Of a DNA stretch of 64,000 nucleotides, positions 32,518 through 41,341 are shown piece by piece; the first letter of the stretch is position 1; every line of letters begins with the position of its first letter. The DNA is from Pseudaquabacterium terrae. Lineage in GTDB: Bacteria > Pseudomonadota > Gammaproteobacteria > Burkholderiales > Burkholderiaceae_C. Where the stretch lies: positions 372,001 to 436,000 of the forward strand of contig NZ_JABRWJ010000003.1 in assembly GCF_013266755.1 (NCBI RefSeq). The letters are read 5' to 3'. The notes under the pieces were generated by a model. It was not told the DNA's origin and ran no database searches. It was given only the letters and a program-made list of their open reading frames with translations. Position numbers and translations under genes: made by a program.

Positions 32518-33534
32518 TCAAGGCCGCCGCCGCTGCGTGAACGCGACGACGATGATCACCAGCCCTTGAACTGCTGCATTGAGGTACACGCTGATGATGT
32601 TGGTGAGATTCAGGATGTTGCTGATGACCGAGAGCAGCACCGCGCCGATCACCGTGCCGGCGATGCTGCCCGCGCCGCCGCGCAAGGCCGTGCCGCCGAC
32701 GATGACCGCGGCAATGGCCTCCAGCTCCCACAGCAGCCCGGTGGTGGGTGATGCGGAGCCGAGCCGCGGCACGTAGAGCAGCGTGGCCATGCCCACGCAG
32801 ATGCCGAGCAGCATGTAGGTCCAGACCTTGACGTGGTCGACGTTCACCGCCGCATAGCGTGCCACCTGCTCGTTCGATCCGATCGCCTGCACATAACGCC
32901 CGAAGGCCGTGCGGTTGAGGATCACGCCGCCGGCGATGGCCACCACCGCGAACACCCACACCGGAATCGGCACGCCGAGCAGGCTGGCGTAGTAGACGGG
33001 GCTGTAGACATCGGCCAGCGCGTTGTCCAGCGTGATCGCGCCGCCGTCGGCAAAGTAGGTCAGGCACGCGCGAAAGATGCCCAGCGTGCCCAGCGTGACG
33101 ATGAACGGCTCGATGCGCCCGCGCGTGATCAGCAGCCCGTGCGCCAGGCCGAAGGCGGCCCCGAGCAGCAGCGCGAACACCATGCCGGCCGCGACGATCG
33201 CCACCGGCGCCCAGCCCCGCGGCGCCAGCGCATTCATCAGCAGGATCACGCAGCCGGCGATCAGCGCCGCCATCGAGCCCACCGACAGATCGATGCCGCC
33301 CGAGATGATGACGAAGCACATGCCCACCGCGATGATGCCGATGAAGGCGGTGCGGGTCAGCACGTTCATCGCGTTGTCCAGCGACGCGAACTCGCTGTTG
33401 AGCAGCGTGCCGGCGATGCACAGCAGCACCAGGCCCAGCACCGGTCCGAAGCCGTGCAGCCGCTCCCAGGACCGGCCAGCCCAGCCGCTGGCCGTGCCCG
33501 CCGCAGCGCCGGATTCAGTGCGTGCCGGTTGCAT
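32518..33534 (-). CDS. ABC sugar importer permease (RbsC-like)
   Basis: A 338-residue inner-membrane permease of the ribose/xylose/inositol class with about ten predicted helices and the conserved [12 protein letters not shown] and [22 protein letters not shown] segments, the latter contacting the ATPase. Such permeases work as homodimers with one double-domain ATPase. It overlaps the ATPase gene by 20 nt and is 38 nt before the binding-protein gene. The first about 25 residues are a soluble Ala/Gly-rich leader. Confidence 0.9.
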   Translation of the reverse strand: MQPARTESGAAAGTASGWAGRSWERLHGFGPVLGLVLLCIAGTLLNSEFASLDNAMNVLTRTAFIGIIAVGMCFVIISGGIDLSVGSMAALIAGCVILLMNALAPRGWAPVAIVAAGMVFALLLGAAFGLAHGLLITRGRIEPFIVTLGTLGIFRACLTYFADGGAITLDNALADVYSPVYYASLLGVPIPVWVFAVVAIAGGVILNRTAFGRYVQAIGSNEQVARYAAVNVDHVKVWTYMLLGICVGMATLLYVPRLGSASPTTGLLWELEAIAAVIVGGTALRGGAGSIAGTVIGAVLLSVISNILNLTNIISVYLNAAVQGLVIIVVAFTQRRRP

Positions 33535-35005
33535 GAGCGATCAAGGCCTCTTCGGTCAGCTGGTCGGCCGCCAGCGTGGTCTGCAGTCGGCCGTTGCGCA
33601 TCACCGCCACGCGGTGGCACAGGCCGATCAACTCCATCAGCTCCGACGAGATGACGACCACGCTGCAGCCATCGGCCGCCAGCTTGTGGATCAGGAAGTA
33701 GATGTCGCGCTTGGCGCCGACATCGACGCCGCGCGTCGGCTCATCGAGCACCACCACGCGCGGCTGCGGCTGCAGCACCTTGGCCAGCGCAAGCTTCTGC
33801 TGGTTGCCGCCCGACAGCGACGACGCGCGCAAGCTCAGCGAACCGGTGCGGATGCCGAACTCCGCCACCGCCGCCTTCAGCGCCGCGCGCTCGGCACCGC
33901 GCCGCAGCCAGGGCCGTGCATAGCGCGCGAGGTCCATCAGCGTCAGGTTCTCGGTCATGCCGAAGGCGATGTGCAGGCCCTTGCCCTTGCGGTCTTCGCT
34001 CAGGTAGGTGAGCCCGTGCCGCGCCGCGTCACGCGGGCTGCCGATGTGCACTGCGCGGCCAGCAATCCCCACACGTTCGGCACGATGCGGCCGCAGGCCG
34101 AGCAGGCCTTCGAACAGCTCGGTGCGGCCGGCACCGACCAGGCCGGCGAAGCCGAGGATCTCGCCGGCACGCACCTCGAAGCTGACGTCCTCGGCCCAGC
34201 CGGGCACGGTCAGGTGCTGCACCTCGAGCAGCGGAGCGCTATCAGCCAAGACGATCGACCGCTTCGGCGGAAACAGGTCCGACAGCTCGCGCCCGACCAT
34301 CAGATTCGCCATCTGCTGGCGCGACAGCTTGGCCGTCGCATCCCGCGCCACGAAACGCCCGTCGCGCATCACGATCACCTCGTCGGTGATGCGCTCCACC
34401 TCGTCGAGCTTGTGCGAGATGTAGACGATGGTCACGCCGCTGCTTTTCAGCTGCGCCATCAGCTGGAACAGGCGCTCGGTCTCGCCCGGCGTCAGCGTCG
34501 CGGTGGGCTCGTCCATGATCAGCAGGCGCGCCTTGCGCGCCAGCGCCTTCGCGATCTCGACCAGCTGCTTCTCGGCGACGATCAGCTGGCGGACCTTGGT
34601 GTCCGGGTCGACATCGAGACCCACCTGGCGCAGCACGACCGCGGCGCCTTCGCGCATCGCCGCATCGTCGAGCAGCCAGCCCCTCTTCTTCTCGTGGCCG
34701 AGAAAGATGTTCTGCGCGACCGTCAGGTCCTCGGCAAGGTTGAACTCCTGGTGGATCAAGACGATGCCCTCGGCCTCGGCGGCGCGCGAGCCGCTGAAGT
34801 GGACGGGGCGGCCATCGATGTGCAATTCGCCACCGCTCGGCATTTCATAGCCGGCGGCGATCTTCATCAGCGTGGACTTTCCCGCGCCGTTTTCCCCGAG
34901 CAATCCGTAAATGCGCCCTGGCTGCAGCGCAAAGCTGACGCCATGGAGCACCTGCACCGGCCCGAAGGCCTTGGCGACATCGTGGAACGAGAGCGCGATG
35001 GTCAC
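33515..35005 (-). CDS. ABC sugar importer ATP-binding protein, two fused ATPase domains (RbsA/MglA-like)
   Basis: A 496-residue protein with two nucleotide-binding domains. The first has a full Walker A (GENGAGKST, about residues 37-45), an unusual signature region around [21 protein letters not shown], and Walker [13 protein letters not shown]; the second has the degenerate P-loop GLVGAGRTE usual for this family, LSGGNQQK and [14 protein letters not shown]. It energises uptake by the permease. It overlaps the ROK regulator gene by 4 nt (ATGA) and the permease gene by 20 nt, so it is the second gene of a tightly packed operon. Confidence 0.92.
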   Translation of the reverse strand: MTIALSFHDVAKAFGPVQVLHGVSFALQPGRIYGLLGENGAGKSTLMKIAAGYEMPSGGELHIDGRPVHFSGSRAAEAEGIVLIHQEFNLAEDLTVAQNIFLGHEKKRGWLLDDAAMREGAAVVLRQVGLDVDPDTKVRQLIVAEKQLVEIAKALARKARLLIMDEPTATLTPGETERLFQLMAQLKSSGVTIVYISHKLDEVERITDEVIVMRDGRFVARDATAKLSRQQMANLMVGRELSDLFPPKRSIVLADSAPLLEVQHLTVPGWAEDVSFEVRAGEILGFAGLVGAGRTELFEGLLGLRPHRAERVGIAGRAVHIGSPRDAARHGLTYLSEDRKGKGLHIAFGMTENLTLMDLARYARPWLRRGAERAALKAAVAEFGIRTGSLSLRASSLSGGNQQKLALAKVLQPQPRVVVLDEPTRGVDVGAKRDIYFLIHKLAADGCSVVVISSELMELIGLCHRVAVMRNGRLQTTLAADQLTEEALIAHATGTH

Positions 35006-36204
35006 TTCGCCCCCTCGACCAATTTCAAACTCTCCTGCATCGCCAGCACCGCAGCGCCGATCAGCCCGGCGCGCTCACCGAGCGGCGTGTACTGGATCTC
35101 CAGATGGCGCGTCGACAGCGCCAGCGAGCGGTGATAAACGCTCTGCCGCACTGCCGCCAGGAACAATGGCCCGATGCGCTGGATGCCGCCGCCGATGAAC
35201 ACGTGCGACGGGTTGTAGAAGTTCACCACCGACGCCAGCATCTGGCCGATCAGCGCGCCCGCGCGCTGGACGATCGCATTGGCCGCCACGTCGCCGGCCC
35301 GGCTGGCCTGCGCCACGTCCTGCAGCTTCAGCACGCCGCGCTCGGTGAGCATCTGCTTGAGCAGCGCGCTCTGGCCGGCCAACGCGGCGGCAGTGGCCTC
35401 GCGCGCGATGGCCGGCCCCGCGGCCATCACCTCGACGCAGCCCAGGTTGCCGCAATGGCAGCGCGGGCCTGCCGGGTCGACGCAGATGTGGCCCACGTCA
35501 CCGGCCGAGCCGTTGGCGCCGCGGTACACCTGGCCGTGGCAGACGATGCCGCAGCCGATGCCGGTGCCGACCTTGATGACCAGAAAGTTCTGCAGCCCGC
35601 GCTGCATGCGCCACAGCTCGCCGAGCGCCATCACGTTGACATCGTTGTCGACGAACACCGGCGCGCTGAAATCGGCGCGCAGATCGTCGCGGATCGAGTA
35701 CGCGTCCCACTCCGGCATCAGCGGCGGGTTGACCAGCTGGCCGGACTCGAAGTCCACCGGCCCGGGCACGCCGATGCCGATGGCGATCACGTCACGCGGC
35801 TTCGCGCCGCACTGCTTCAGCAGCTCGCGCATCAGCGCGCGCACCCGCGACAGCACGATCGCCGGCCCGTCGCGCACGTCGGCCGGCTCGCTGTGGTGGG
35901 CCAGCAGCTCGAGGTCGGGGGCCAGCACGCCCACCTCGAGGCCGGTGGCGCCCAGCGCCACGCCGAGCAGCACGCCGAGGCCGCGGCTCAGGCGCAGCGT
36001 GCCGGCGCGGCGGCCGCCGGTGGCCACCTGCTCGCCGGTGGGTTCGAGGACCCCCTGCTCCAGCATGCCGGCCACCGCCGCGTTGGCACGGCTCTTCGAG
36101 AACGACGAGCCGGTCGCCAAGGCTTCCCGCGAGATGCTGCTCGACCAGAAGACGTGGTCGAGCAGGGTGATCTCACTGGCGGAGAGGTCGTTCCAGCGGG
36201 GCAT
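35002..36204 (-). CDS. ROK family transcriptional regulator
   Basis: A 400-residue ROK protein with an N-terminal winged helix-turn-helix (SEITLLDHVFWSSSISREALA to about residue 75), then a sugar-kinase-like domain with the ATP-motif-like IGIGVPGPVD, the EIGH-like AGDVGHICVD and the zinc motif CHCGNLGCVEVMA. In the kinase-like core DNDVNVMALGE keeps the expected acidic residues. It is the first gene of the sugar operon and presumably its repressor, responding to the imported sugar; a perfect palindrome 90 nt upstream is the likely site. Related to NagC, Mlc and XylR. Confidence 0.9.
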   Translation of the reverse strand: MPRWNDLSASEITLLDHVFWSSSISREALATGSSFSKSRANAAVAGMLEQGVLEPTGEQVATGGRRAGTLRLSRGLGVLLGVALGATGLEVGVLAPDLELLAHHSEPADVRDGPAIVLSRVRALMRELLKQCGAKPRDVIAIGIGVPGPVDFESGQLVNPPLMPEWDAYSIRDDLRADFSAPVFVDNDVNVMALGELWRMQRGLQNFLVIKVGTGIGCGIVCHGQVYRGANGSAGDVGHICVDPAGPRCHCGNLGCVEVMAAGPAIAREATAAALAGQSALLKQMLTERGVLKLQDVAQASRAGDVAANAIVQRAGALIGQMLASVVNFYNPSHVFIGGGIQRIGPLFLAAVRQSVYHRSLALSTRHLEIQYTPLGERAGLIGAAVLAMQESLKLVEGAK

Positions 36205-36293
36205 GGGTCTCCTTGCGCCTGCAGCCGCTGCTTGGGCCGGAAGGCTGCGGGAGACGGATGGTAGGAGGCCGACTTAGGCCTGACAAGCTCAAA

Positions 36294-36316
36294 GTTAGAC
36301 CTGCGCCAGGTCTAAC
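36294..36316. promoter_or_regulatory. perfect palindrome upstream of the ROK-led sugar operon, probable operator
   Basis: GTTAGACCTG (36294-36303) and CAGGTCTAAC (36307-36316) form a perfect 10-bp dyad around CGC. A related half-site, TTAGGCCTG, lies just downstream on the operon side (36284-36292). The site is 90 nt before the ROK start codon. The rest of the 270-nt gap up to the lipase gene shows no further gene or clear signal. Confidence 0.65.
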
Positions 36317-36474
36317 AAACGGGGTTCATCAACGGCGATGGGTGTGGCGCCGCTGCGGCCACGGTCCAAGCGCACCGGGTCCCACCGGATGAAACGTGCG
36401 GAGACCCCGACCGTGTGCCTGACGATGCGGTTCCAACTTGCGCGCGACTGCGAGAACGGGCGAACGGCGTGTCT

Positions 36475-37557
36475 TCACTGCCGTGCGAAGAAGTCGAGCA
36501 CGTGCTTGAGTGCCACGGTCCGGTACTTGTCGTGCTCGATGAAGAGTTCGTGCTTGGCGCCTCTCAGTGAAATGGGCTTCTGGGGTTCGGCGTCGTCCCC
36601 ATGACAAGGGTTCCTCGCCTGCTTCAGCACCTCGCAGAATTTGTCTTGCGCTTCCGGCAGCACGGCCTCGTCAGTCGGCGATCGCACGATCATCACGGGC
36701 TCCGTGATGGCGCCAGCATCGGCCAACATCGCCGATGAGGCGCGGCAGGCCTCGGCGAGCCACTTGCGGGTCGGGCCACCCAAGCGATGTTCGCCGACGC
36801 CATCGACGAGCAGTGCCTTGAACCGCGCCGGCGACGTCGTGAAGATGTTCTCCGGGCTGTCGTACGCGGTGGGCGGGTTGGAGGGCGGCCCCTCGCCGAG
36901 CACGTATTGCTCGCTTCGCAGCCAGGCAGTTGCCCTCATGAATGGGCAAATCAAGCCCACCGGCAGCATCCCGGTGTTTGGCGCCAGCATCGGAGACGAG
37001 AAGGCTGCGGCATTGACCGTACCCGGATACTTCTCGAGAAAACGAATGCCGATTCCACCTCCCATCGAATGACCGAGCAGGAAGAGCTTGGTGCGCTCTG
37101 TCTGTTCCTTCTTGACGACCTTCTCCAAGAAGCGATTGAGGTCGTCGACGTACTGATCGAAATTCTCGACGTGGCCTCGCGGCCGCAGATCGGGCGGCCC
37201 CGAGACGCCTTGGCCCCGATGGTCGTGAATGTAGACGGAATAGCCTTGCCGCCAGAGATCGTGGATGAGTTCCTTGTACTTCCCGTAGTGCTCGGTCCTT
37301 CCGCTCGAAATGACCACAACGGGCCCCGGTCGGCCTTGAACGGCCTTGACGTAGTGGATCGCGGGCTGGTCCTCGGTTTCGAGCTTGCCGGCCGAAGGAA
37401 GCACGGACTTCGACCAGAATGCCTCCACCTCGCCGAATCGGGTTGCGAAGTCTTCGTCGGAGATCAAGCCATAGGGATCAGCGGCCGAGCTCCCGATGCT
37501 CACAAGACCGCCTATCAATAGGCCTCGGAACAGCGTCAATTGCGCGCGCATCTTCAT
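36475..37557 (-). CDS. exported alpha/beta hydrolase (monoacylglycerol lipase/lysophospholipase-like)
   Basis: A 360-residue hydrolase with a probable signal peptide or anchor (RGLLIGGLVSIGSSA, residues about 10-25). The catalytic serine is in LGHSMGGGIGIRF (GxSxG); the acid and histidine are likely in VRSPTDEAVLP and GAKHELFIEHD. HDHRGQGVSG matches the oxyanion-region motif of PldB/monoglyceride lipases. The ATG at 37557 has AGGGGG upstream. Unlike its neighbours it uses more A/T-ending codons, which hints at separate acquisition. It stands alone between the ROK promoter region and the cytochrome gene. Confidence 0.82.
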   Translation of the reverse strand: MKMRAQLTLFRGLLIGGLVSIGSSAADPYGLISDEDFATRFGEVEAFWSKSVLPSAGKLETEDQPAIHYVKAVQGRPGPVVVISSGRTEHYGKYKELIHDLWRQGYSVYIHDHRGQGVSGPPDLRPRGHVENFDQYVDDLNRFLEKVVKKEQTERTKLFLLGHSMGGGIGIRFLEKYPGTVNAAAFSSPMLAPNTGMLPVGLICPFMRATAWLRSEQYVLGEGPPSNPPTAYDSPENIFTTSPARFKALLVDGVGEHRLGGPTRKWLAEACRASSAMLADAGAITEPVMIVRSPTDEAVLPEAQDKFCEVLKQARNPCHGDDAEPQKPISLRGAKHELFIEHDKYRTVALKHVLDFFARQ

Positions 37558-37767
37558 GCGACCCCCTGCTCTGCAGTTTGCCGAGTTCTCCGAGTCTGGT
37601 GGATTTCCCCGCCGGCGCATCCTTAGAATTCATGATGCCGGCTGTCGCCGAGGCAAATCACCCGACCGCGGAGATGTCGGGCCATTGAACTCGCCGCCGT
37701 CGCCGAGGGCTTCAACGCCCAGCCGTCGCAAGGCGCCTCGTTCACCGCCGGCACCTCTGTCCTTGAG

Positions 37768-38961
37768 TCACAGCGACTTCAGATACTGCGCCAGGTCTGC
37801 GATCTCCTGCGCCGTCAGACCGAGGGCGCGCTTGCTGTTGTAGTCCGCGCCCACGTCTTCCAGCGTGGCAGCCGACCCGTCGTGGAAATACGGCGCGTGC
37901 TGCCACACACCCTTGAGCGGCGACGTCCGGTACATCTTGCTGGCAGAACGCGCCGCATAACTCGGCGTCTCGGGTTCCGCCATCGAGTCACCCAGCGTGT
38001 GCAGCCGCGCGCTCGCATCGGTGAACAGTGCGCCGGTATGGCAGCTCACGCACTGCCCCTTGCCTTCGAACACCAGCTTGCCGCGCAGCGCGGCGGCGGT
38101 GTCGAAGCTGCCCGCCGGCGCGGCCGGTGCGGCGATCGAGAGCTGATAGGCCTGCAGCGCCGGCAGCTTGTCGCTGACGAGGTCGACCGTGCCGTTGGTG
38201 ACGCTGAGCGGCAGGCGCGTGTCGGCGAAGCTGCCGAGGCCGCCCATCTGCGTCACCGCGACATAGCGGTTCCAGTAGGCGAGGTCGTTGCCGTCACCGG
38301 TGAAGGTGCTCTTGTGGACGCCGGCCAGGCCGTAGGCCGGCGGAATCACCACCGGCTTGTTCAGCCCATCGATGTTGTGGCGCGGGTCGTACTTGCCGCG
38401 GCCCCAGCTGTTGAACACCGCCTTCTGGGCTGCGCTCAAGGCCGGTGACAACGCAATGATCGCGCCGGCGTTCAGGTCGCGATTCGGCCATCCGTCCAGC
38501 CGCTTGCCGATGCCGGGCGCGAACGAGTTGTCGACCGTCGAGTGGCATAGCGCGCAGGTGATGCCCAGCCGCCTGAGCTTGTCGACGCCGTTCTCCGTCT
38601 CGACGCTGCCCTTGAGCCCGATCACGGCGTCGAGCTTCAGCAACGCGAGCGTCGTGGCGGGGCTCTTCAGGTCGACCGTGCCGCCAGCGATGCCGTCCTT
38701 GACCGATTGCGGCAGCGCGTCGGCATCGACCTTCAGACCCACCGACAAGGCCGTTGTCGGGTCGACGGCCGTGGCGACGACCTCGTGCATGCGCAGCGTG
38801 TCGGTCCACTTCGCCTCGTCGCCGAAAGTCTCGAAGCGGAAGATGCGCTTACCCTCGGCGACCAGGCGCTCATCGCGCGCCGCGGTGTCATCGTCATCGT
38901 TGCCGCCGCATCCGCCCAGCAGGGCGAACGCTCCCATCACGGCCCATCCGGTTCGGGTCAT
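37768..38961 (-). CDS. di-haem c-type cytochrome lipoprotein (cytochrome c peroxidase/MauG-like)
   Basis: A 397-residue exported protein. The N-terminus is a lipoprotein signal (ALLGGCGGNDDDD, lipidated cysteine near residue 17) followed by a flexible acidic linker. Two haem-c motifs are visible, CALCH near residue 135 and CVSCH near residue 300, and the C-terminal TSPLKGVWQHAPYFHDGSAATLEDV is the signature of bacterial di-haem peroxidases and MauG. It may reduce peroxide or take part in electron transfer at the membrane surface. The ATG at 38961 has GGAGC upstream. The 210-nt gap downstream holds nothing I recognise. Confidence 0.85.
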   Translation of the reverse strand: MTRTGWAVMGAFALLGGCGGNDDDDTAARDERLVAEGKRIFRFETFGDEAKWTDTLRMHEVVATAVDPTTALSVGLKVDADALPQSVKDGIAGGTVDLKSPATTLALLKLDAVIGLKGSVETENGVDKLRRLGITCALCHSTVDNSFAPGIGKRLDGWPNRDLNAGAIIALSPALSAAQKAVFNSWGRGKYDPRHNIDGLNKPVVIPPAYGLAGVHKSTFTGDGNDLAYWNRYVAVTQMGGLGSFADTRLPLSVTNGTVDLVSDKLPALQAYQLSIAAPAAPAGSFDTAAALRGKLVFEGKGQCVSCHTGALFTDASARLHTLGDSMAEPETPSYAARSASKMYRTSPLKGVWQHAPYFHDGSAATLEDVGADYNSKRALGLTAQEIADLAQYLKSL

Positions 38962-39060
38962 CGCGCGCTCCTGTTTGCCGTTATGCGCGCTTAGATGGGG
39001 TGAGGAGCCTCGGCATTCCGACCCGTTCACCGAGTCGGGTATCCCAGTTGCGCGAAACGA

Positions 39061-40077
39061 TCAGGCGGCGGCAGCGTTCTCCACGAACTGCAGCTCGAGA
39101 TGCTCGGGCGCGAGCGCGTGCAGAAAGCCTGCCACATCGAACGCCTCGCCGAGCGCCATGGCCCCCATGCGGTCGAACGACGACTGCCGCATGCGCTCGG
39201 CCGCCTCGATGACCAGCGGAGCCGACACGGCATAGATGTCCCGCCCGCGCGCTGCGGCGCGTCGCACGTGCGCGCCCTCGCGCACCTGCACGACCATCTC
39301 GAAGCGCTGCGCCGATCGCCCCTGCTCGTCGCTGGCCAGCGGAGCGGGTGTCGACACATCGCGGATCTCTTCGAGCGACGATGACGCGAGCAGCGAACGC
39401 AGCGCCCGCACGCGCAGGTGGCGGCCGATCGTGATGACCTCGCTGAACGGCAGTTCGACCATCTGCTGCACGCCATGCGGCGCGTCGAAGGTCCACTCGC
39501 TGCGCCGGGCCGGCAACGGCATCGTGATCAGCCGGCCGTCCTCGATCACCTGCCGGGGCACCTGATTGCGCTCGCCGGTCTTGCGCGTTCCGGCGGTCGG
39601 CCACCAATGGTCGAGCGCGACGGCCACCGTCACGTCGGCCGCGGCTGCGTCACGCACCAGCGTGCTGGCCAGCAGGTCGGCCAGGCCGCCGTAGAAGCCG
39701 GCCGCAGGGATCACCGCCACGCCGGCCGCGCGTGCGGCGGCGTCCAGCTCATCGAAGCAGGCCAACGCGCTGGCCTGCTCTGCCGTGACGTCGATGTAGC
39801 CGCAGCCGGCGCGGATTGCGGCCCGGGCGACGGGCAAGGCCGTGTCGAGAAACGGACCGGCGCAATTGATGACGACGCTGCATCCGGCGAATGCGCGCTG
39901 CAGGGCCGCCGCATCGTCGATCGCGGCCGTTCGCCGCTCGACCTCCACCGGCAACGACGCCGCATCCCGCCCCACCGCGATCACCGGCAGGCCGCGGCGT
40001 CGCGCTTCCTGCACCACGAAGCGCCCGGTGTGCCCGCCGGCACCGTACACCGCGATCGATCCATTCCGATTCATCAT
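39061..40077 (-). CDS. saccharopine dehydrogenase-like NAD(P)-binding protein
   Basis: A 338-residue oxidoreductase-like protein with an N-terminal Rossmann fold (IAVYGAGGHTGRFVVQEARRR) and the saccharopine-dehydrogenase-type stretch VVINCAGPFLDTALPVARAA ... YIDVTAEQ; the substrate half is not conserved enough to name a reaction (relatives include trans-acting enoyl reductases). I take the ATG at 40077, 9 nt after GGAG; an ATG at 40086 would touch the GGAG directly. It is divergent from a TetR regulator with a long dyad between them, so it is very likely that regulator's target. Confidence 0.8.
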   Translation of the reverse strand: MMNRNGSIAVYGAGGHTGRFVVQEARRRGLPVIAVGRDAASLPVEVERRTAAIDDAAALQRAFAGCSVVINCAGPFLDTALPVARAAIRAGCGYIDVTAEQASALACFDELDAAARAAGVAVIPAAGFYGGLADLLASTLVRDAAAADVTVAVALDHWWPTAGTRKTGERNQVPRQVIEDGRLITMPLPARRSEWTFDAPHGVQQMVELPFSEVITIGRHLRVRALRSLLASSSLEEIRDVSTPAPLASDEQGRSAQRFEMVVQVREGAHVRRAAARGRDIYAVSAPLVIEAAERMRQSSFDRMGAMALGEAFDVAGFLHALAPEHLELQFVENAAAA

Positions 40078-40100
40078 CTGGTTCATCTCCAATTGAACGA

Positions 40101-40142
40101 TACAGACCTGTCTGTTCTTGCAAGAATACAGAACGGTCTGTA
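40101..40142. promoter_or_regulatory. TetR-type operator between divergent genes
   Basis: TACAGACC (40101-40108) and GGTCTGTA (40135-40142) form an outer inverted repeat; inside it lie TCTGT/ACAGA half-sites and the perfect palindrome TTCTTGCAAGAA (40115-40126), with centres one base apart. TACAGAC-type repeats are common TetR/AcrR binding sites. The site spans the space between the dehydrogenase-like gene (start 40077) and the TetR gene (start 40153), so it can control both. Confidence 0.7.
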
Positions 40143-40152
40143 CCGTGTCAAC

Positions 40153-40785
40153 ATGGATCACCGATCTCATCGACCCGCGGCCAAGGCCGCGGCGCGCCAA
40201 GCCGCCGCCAGCACGACCACAGAAGCCCAGGACGTGCGCGCGCGCATCCTGGAGACCGCATCGAACCTGTTCTACGCCCAGGGCGTGCGCGCGGTCGGCG
40301 TCGATCTGGTCGTCGACCGCGCCGGCGTCGCCAAGACCAGCCTGTACCGCCACTTCCGCACCAAGGACGAGCTGATCGTCGCGTTCCTGGAGCGCGAGGA
40401 GGCCGACTTCTGGTCGACGTGGGACGAGGTCGCGGCGAAGCACGCCGCCAACGCCGCGAAGGAGCTGGACGCCCACATGCGCTGGATCGGCGAGCGCCTG
40501 GCGCGATCGAACTACCGCGGCTGCCCGCAGATCAATGCCGCGGCGGAATTCCCCGAGCCGGACCACCCGTCGCGGCTGGTCGCGCGAGCCCACATGCACG
40601 AGCTGCGTGCGCGGCTGGCGTCGATCGCACAGCGCATCGGCGTGTCGCGGCCCGACACGGTGGGCGCGCAGCTGGCCGTGCTGGTCAACGGTGCCTTCGT
40701 CAGCGCCGAGCTGCTGGCGCCGGAAGAAGCCGTCGCCGTCTTGCTGGCATCGGCGCGGGCGCTGATCGAGGCCGCGCGCAAGTGA
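40153..40785 (+). CDS. TetR/AcrR family transcriptional regulator
   Basis: A 210-residue regulator. After a basic, Ala-rich leader of about 27 residues comes the TetR helix-turn-helix (ILETASNLFYAQGVRAVGVD, VDRAGVAKTSLYRHFRTKDEL), then a helical ligand-binding domain containing NYRGCPQINAAAEFPEPDHP, seen in many betaproteobacterial members. The ATG at 40153 begins MDHRSHRP. It is divergent from the saccharopine-dehydrogenase-like gene and probably represses it and itself from the dyad at 40101-40142. Ligand unknown. Confidence 0.9.
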   Translation: MDHRSHRPAAKAAARQAAASTTTEAQDVRARILETASNLFYAQGVRAVGVDLVVDRAGVAKTSLYRHFRTKDELIVAFLEREEADFWSTWDEVAAKHAANAAKELDAHMRWIGERLARSNYRGCPQINAAAEFPEPDHPSRLVARAHMHELRARLASIAQRIGVSRPDTVGAQLAVLVNGAFVSAELLAPEEAVAVLLASARALIEAARK

Positions 40786-40802
40786 CGCGCCGATGACGCC
40801 GC

Positions 40803-41270
40803 TCAGGCGTCGTCGTCGTGCTCCTCGATCAAGCGCCGCGGGCCGGCGCCGTGTTCGGCCAGCTCATCATGCGGATTGCGCAGCCCGCAACGACGCAGCG
40901 ACAGGCAGCCGCAGCCGATGCAATCGGTGAGCTGGTCGCGCAGCGACTGCAGCTGGGCGATGCGTTGATCGAGCTCGGCGCGCCAGCCGCTGGACAGGGC
41001 GCGCCAGTCGGCCAGCGTCGGTGACCGGCCCTCGGGCAGGCGCGACAGGGCCTCGCGGATGGTCTCCAGCGGCATGCCCACGCGCTGCGCGATGCGGATC
41101 ACCGCCAGCTGGCGCAGCGCGTCGCGCCGGTAGCGGCGCTGGTTGCCGGCGCTGCGCGTGCTGCGGATCAGGCCCTTGGCTTCGTAGTAATGCAGCGTGG
41201 ATACCGCCACGCCGCTGCGTTCGGCGATCTCGCCCACACTGAGCATCTGTCCACTCTTCGCCACGTCCAT
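40803..41270 (-). CDS. soxR: redox-sensitive MerR-family activator SoxR
   Basis: A 155-residue MerR-family protein: helix-turn-helix at residues about 10-35 ([24 protein letters not shown]), coiled coil, then the [2Fe-2S] motif [12 protein letters not shown] (C-x2-C-x-C-x5-C), which identifies SoxR. Oxidation of the cluster by redox-cycling compounds turns on transcription at a sox box. There is no soxS here; as in pseudomonads, the target is a transporter gene directly opposite, with a near-perfect sox box in between. The C-terminal tail is acidic (EEHDDDA). Confidence 0.93.
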   Translation of the reverse strand: MDVAKSGQMLSVGEIAERSGVAVSTLHYYEAKGLIRSTRSAGNQRRYRRDALRQLAVIRIAQRVGMPLETIREALSRLPEGRSPTLADWRALSSGWRAELDQRIAQLQSLRDQLTDCIGCGCLSLRRCGLRNPHDELAEHGAGPRRLIEEHDDDA

Positions 41271-41287
41271 CGGCCGGCCCCCCTTGA

Positions 41288-41305
41288 CCTCAACTTAACT
41301 TGAGG
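41288..41305. promoter_or_regulatory. sox box (SoxR operator)
   Basis: CCTCAACTTAACTTGAGG differs at one position from the consensus site of the E. coli soxS promoter (CCTCAAGTTAACTTGAGG). The flanking A and T extend the dyad arms to 7 nt (41287-41306). TTGACC at 41284-41289 could be the -35 element of the exporter promoter, which would put the dyad in the long spacer expected for MerR-family activation; the -10 element is poor. Confidence 0.85.
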
Positions 41306-41341
41306 TTGCAAGCTTCGCGGCAGTTCTTTCCAAGGTCAAGC

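Noticed and set aside
37561-37767. Possible gene remnant in the gap between the lipase and cytochrome genes
   Set aside because: A plus-strand stretch reads as an alanine-rich peptide but has no start context, no family resemblance and no continuation.
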